NCBI GenBank assembly: GCA_964472015.1
Contig: CAYYIP010000025.1
Coordinates: 1-25,376 of the forward strand
Origin: JAAYTD01 sp964472015
GTDB lineage: Bacteria > Bacteroidota > Ignavibacteria > Kapaibacteriales > UBA2268
Direction of reading: 5' to 3'
DNA: 25,376 bases
Position 1 is the first letter of the stretch; every line of letters starts with the position of its first letter. Both the position numbers and the translations under genes were made by a program. The notes beneath the pieces are model-generated. The model had not been told where the DNA came from. It searched no databases and saw only the letters and a list, made by a program, of their open reading frames with translations. Below, piece after piece: positions 25,001 to 25,376 of this stretch.

Positions 25001-25189
25001 ATGAATTGTAATATAAACACAATGAAAATACCTATATGTTACAATTACACGCTTGACATACCTACGTTTGTTTTACTTTTTGAGCTCTTTTATATATTTT
25101 TATGCGTAGGTATGTTTTTTATTATAACATTCACCTTATTATCTTATTTTTGCCTTAATATAAATAAATATAAAACGCTTTTAGAATAA
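25001..25189 (+). CDS. Doubtful 62-residue membrane peptide overlapping a hairpin
   Basis: An ORF begins 6 bp after the preceding stop and encodes a peptide with one long or two short hydrophobic segments (FVLLFELFYIFLCVGMFFII, TFTLLSYFCL). It has no ribosome site, and an 11-bp inverted repeat followed by a T-run lies inside it. T-rich intergenic sequence easily gives such hydrophobic ORFs, so this may be untranslated. It is listed for completeness. Confidence 0.25.
   Translation: MNCNINTMKIPICYNYTLDIPTFVLLFELFYIFLCVGMFFIITFTLLSYFCLNINKYKTLLE
25056..25121 (+). terminator. Long-loop hairpin, possible terminator of the tail operon
   Basis: ACATACCTACG (25056-25066) and CGTAGGTATGT (25105-25115) are perfect inverted repeats of 11 bp separated by 38 nt, with a T-run after the right arm. 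The position, after the last tail gene and before a candidate promoter at 25203, suits a terminator. The long loop is unusual, and a protein-binding or RNA-structure role is also possible. Confidence 0.45.
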
Positions 25190-25202
25190 GATAAAACAAT
25201 AT

Positions 25203-25210
25203 TATATTTG
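25203..25210 (+). promoter_or_regulatory. Candidate -7 promoter element for the right-edge gene
   Basis: TATATTTG matches the Bacteroidetes -7 consensus TAnnTTTG and lies 39 bp before the ATG at 25250. The -33 region, about 20 bp upstream, reads TTTTAG rather than TTTG. Good agreement of the -7 box and the location after a hairpin support a new transcription unit. Confidence 0.45.
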
Positions 25211-25249
25211 CAATAAACATTTATATAAATCCAAAACAAAAATACTATT

Positions 25250-25376
25250 ATGGAAATATATTCTAACAATAAAATAGATTTTTCAAAGCCTTATAATGAA
25301 GTTCTCACCAAAGATTTTTACGATAGTTTACTTATGCTTGGTGTAGAGAATTTTAATATTGTAATAGGCAATCCGC
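25250..25376 (+). CDS. Start of an unidentified gene, cut by the window edge
   Basis: An ATG at 25250 opens a frame without stops for 42 codons to the end of the window. The visible protein starts MEIYSNNKIDFSKPYNEV and reaches VENFNIVIGNP. The last part recalls the IxGNPPY motif of amino-methyltransferases, but only GNP and a following C base are visible and the motif would come very early in the chain, so the resemblance may be chance. The promoter-like element upstream suggests a separate unit from the tail operon. Confidence 0.45.
   Translation, partial: MEIYSNNKIDFSKPYNEVLTKDFYDSLLMLGVENFNIVIGNP

Overview
This AT-rich window is the structural and lysis region of a temperate tailed phage or prophage. 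The head genes are of Mu type: a DUF935 (Mu gp29-like) portal, a Mu F-like head morphogenesis protein, a Mu gpG-like protein, an I-type protease/scaffold, an HK97-fold capsid protein, and gp36- and gp37-like connector proteins. A 1932-residue tape measure and a probable tail tube protein, with no sheath protein visible, point to a long flexible siphovirus-type tail. The host is probably a low-GC member of the Bacteroidetes: several intergenic regions carry the TAnnTTTG (-7) element of that phylum, in one case with a TTTG element 20 bp upstream. Many plus-strand genes nevertheless have clear Shine-Dalgarno sites. No integrase, transposase, tRNA, rRNA or CRISPR array was seen, so the mode of integration cannot be read from this window.

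Layout. On the minus strand at the left (77-712) is a CI-like repressor with an HTH and an S24-like domain. Its promoter region (713-860) holds three related operator-like repeats. Next, on the minus strand, is the tape measure gene (861-6659). A lone plus-strand gpG-like gene (6772-7251) follows and meets, tail to tail, the minus-strand packaging operon: putative terS (12184-11582), terL, portal and muF (ending at 7240). A divergent intergenic region (12185-12352) separates this operon from the long plus-strand run: protease with embedded scaffold, capsid, a 58-residue gp35-position protein, capsid cement protein, terminator, gp36, gp37, two membrane proteins (the second a likely holin), endolysin, probable one-piece spanin, an unknown protein, a GLUG-like beta-helix fibre protein, a probable tail tube, a terminator, a 984-residue tail/baseplate protein, two unknown proteins, a hairpin region, and the start of a new gene behind a candidate promoter at the right edge.

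How the parts work together. TerS/TerL package DNA through the DUF935 portal into a prohead built from the capsid protein on the scaffold and matured by the protease. The cement protein decorates the shell. Gp36-, gp37- and gpG-like proteins finish the head-tail joint. The tube, tape measure and the 984-residue protein make the tail. Holin, endolysin and spanin release the progeny. The repressor probably keeps the phage silent.

Most noteworthy: the autoregulatory operator array; the strand mosaic of head genes, which looks like an inversion of the Mu order; the unassigned C-terminal domain on MuF, a place where phages often carry toxin domains; a probable u-spanin; an internal scaffold start; and a cement-protein-like module at the C-terminus of the large tail protein.
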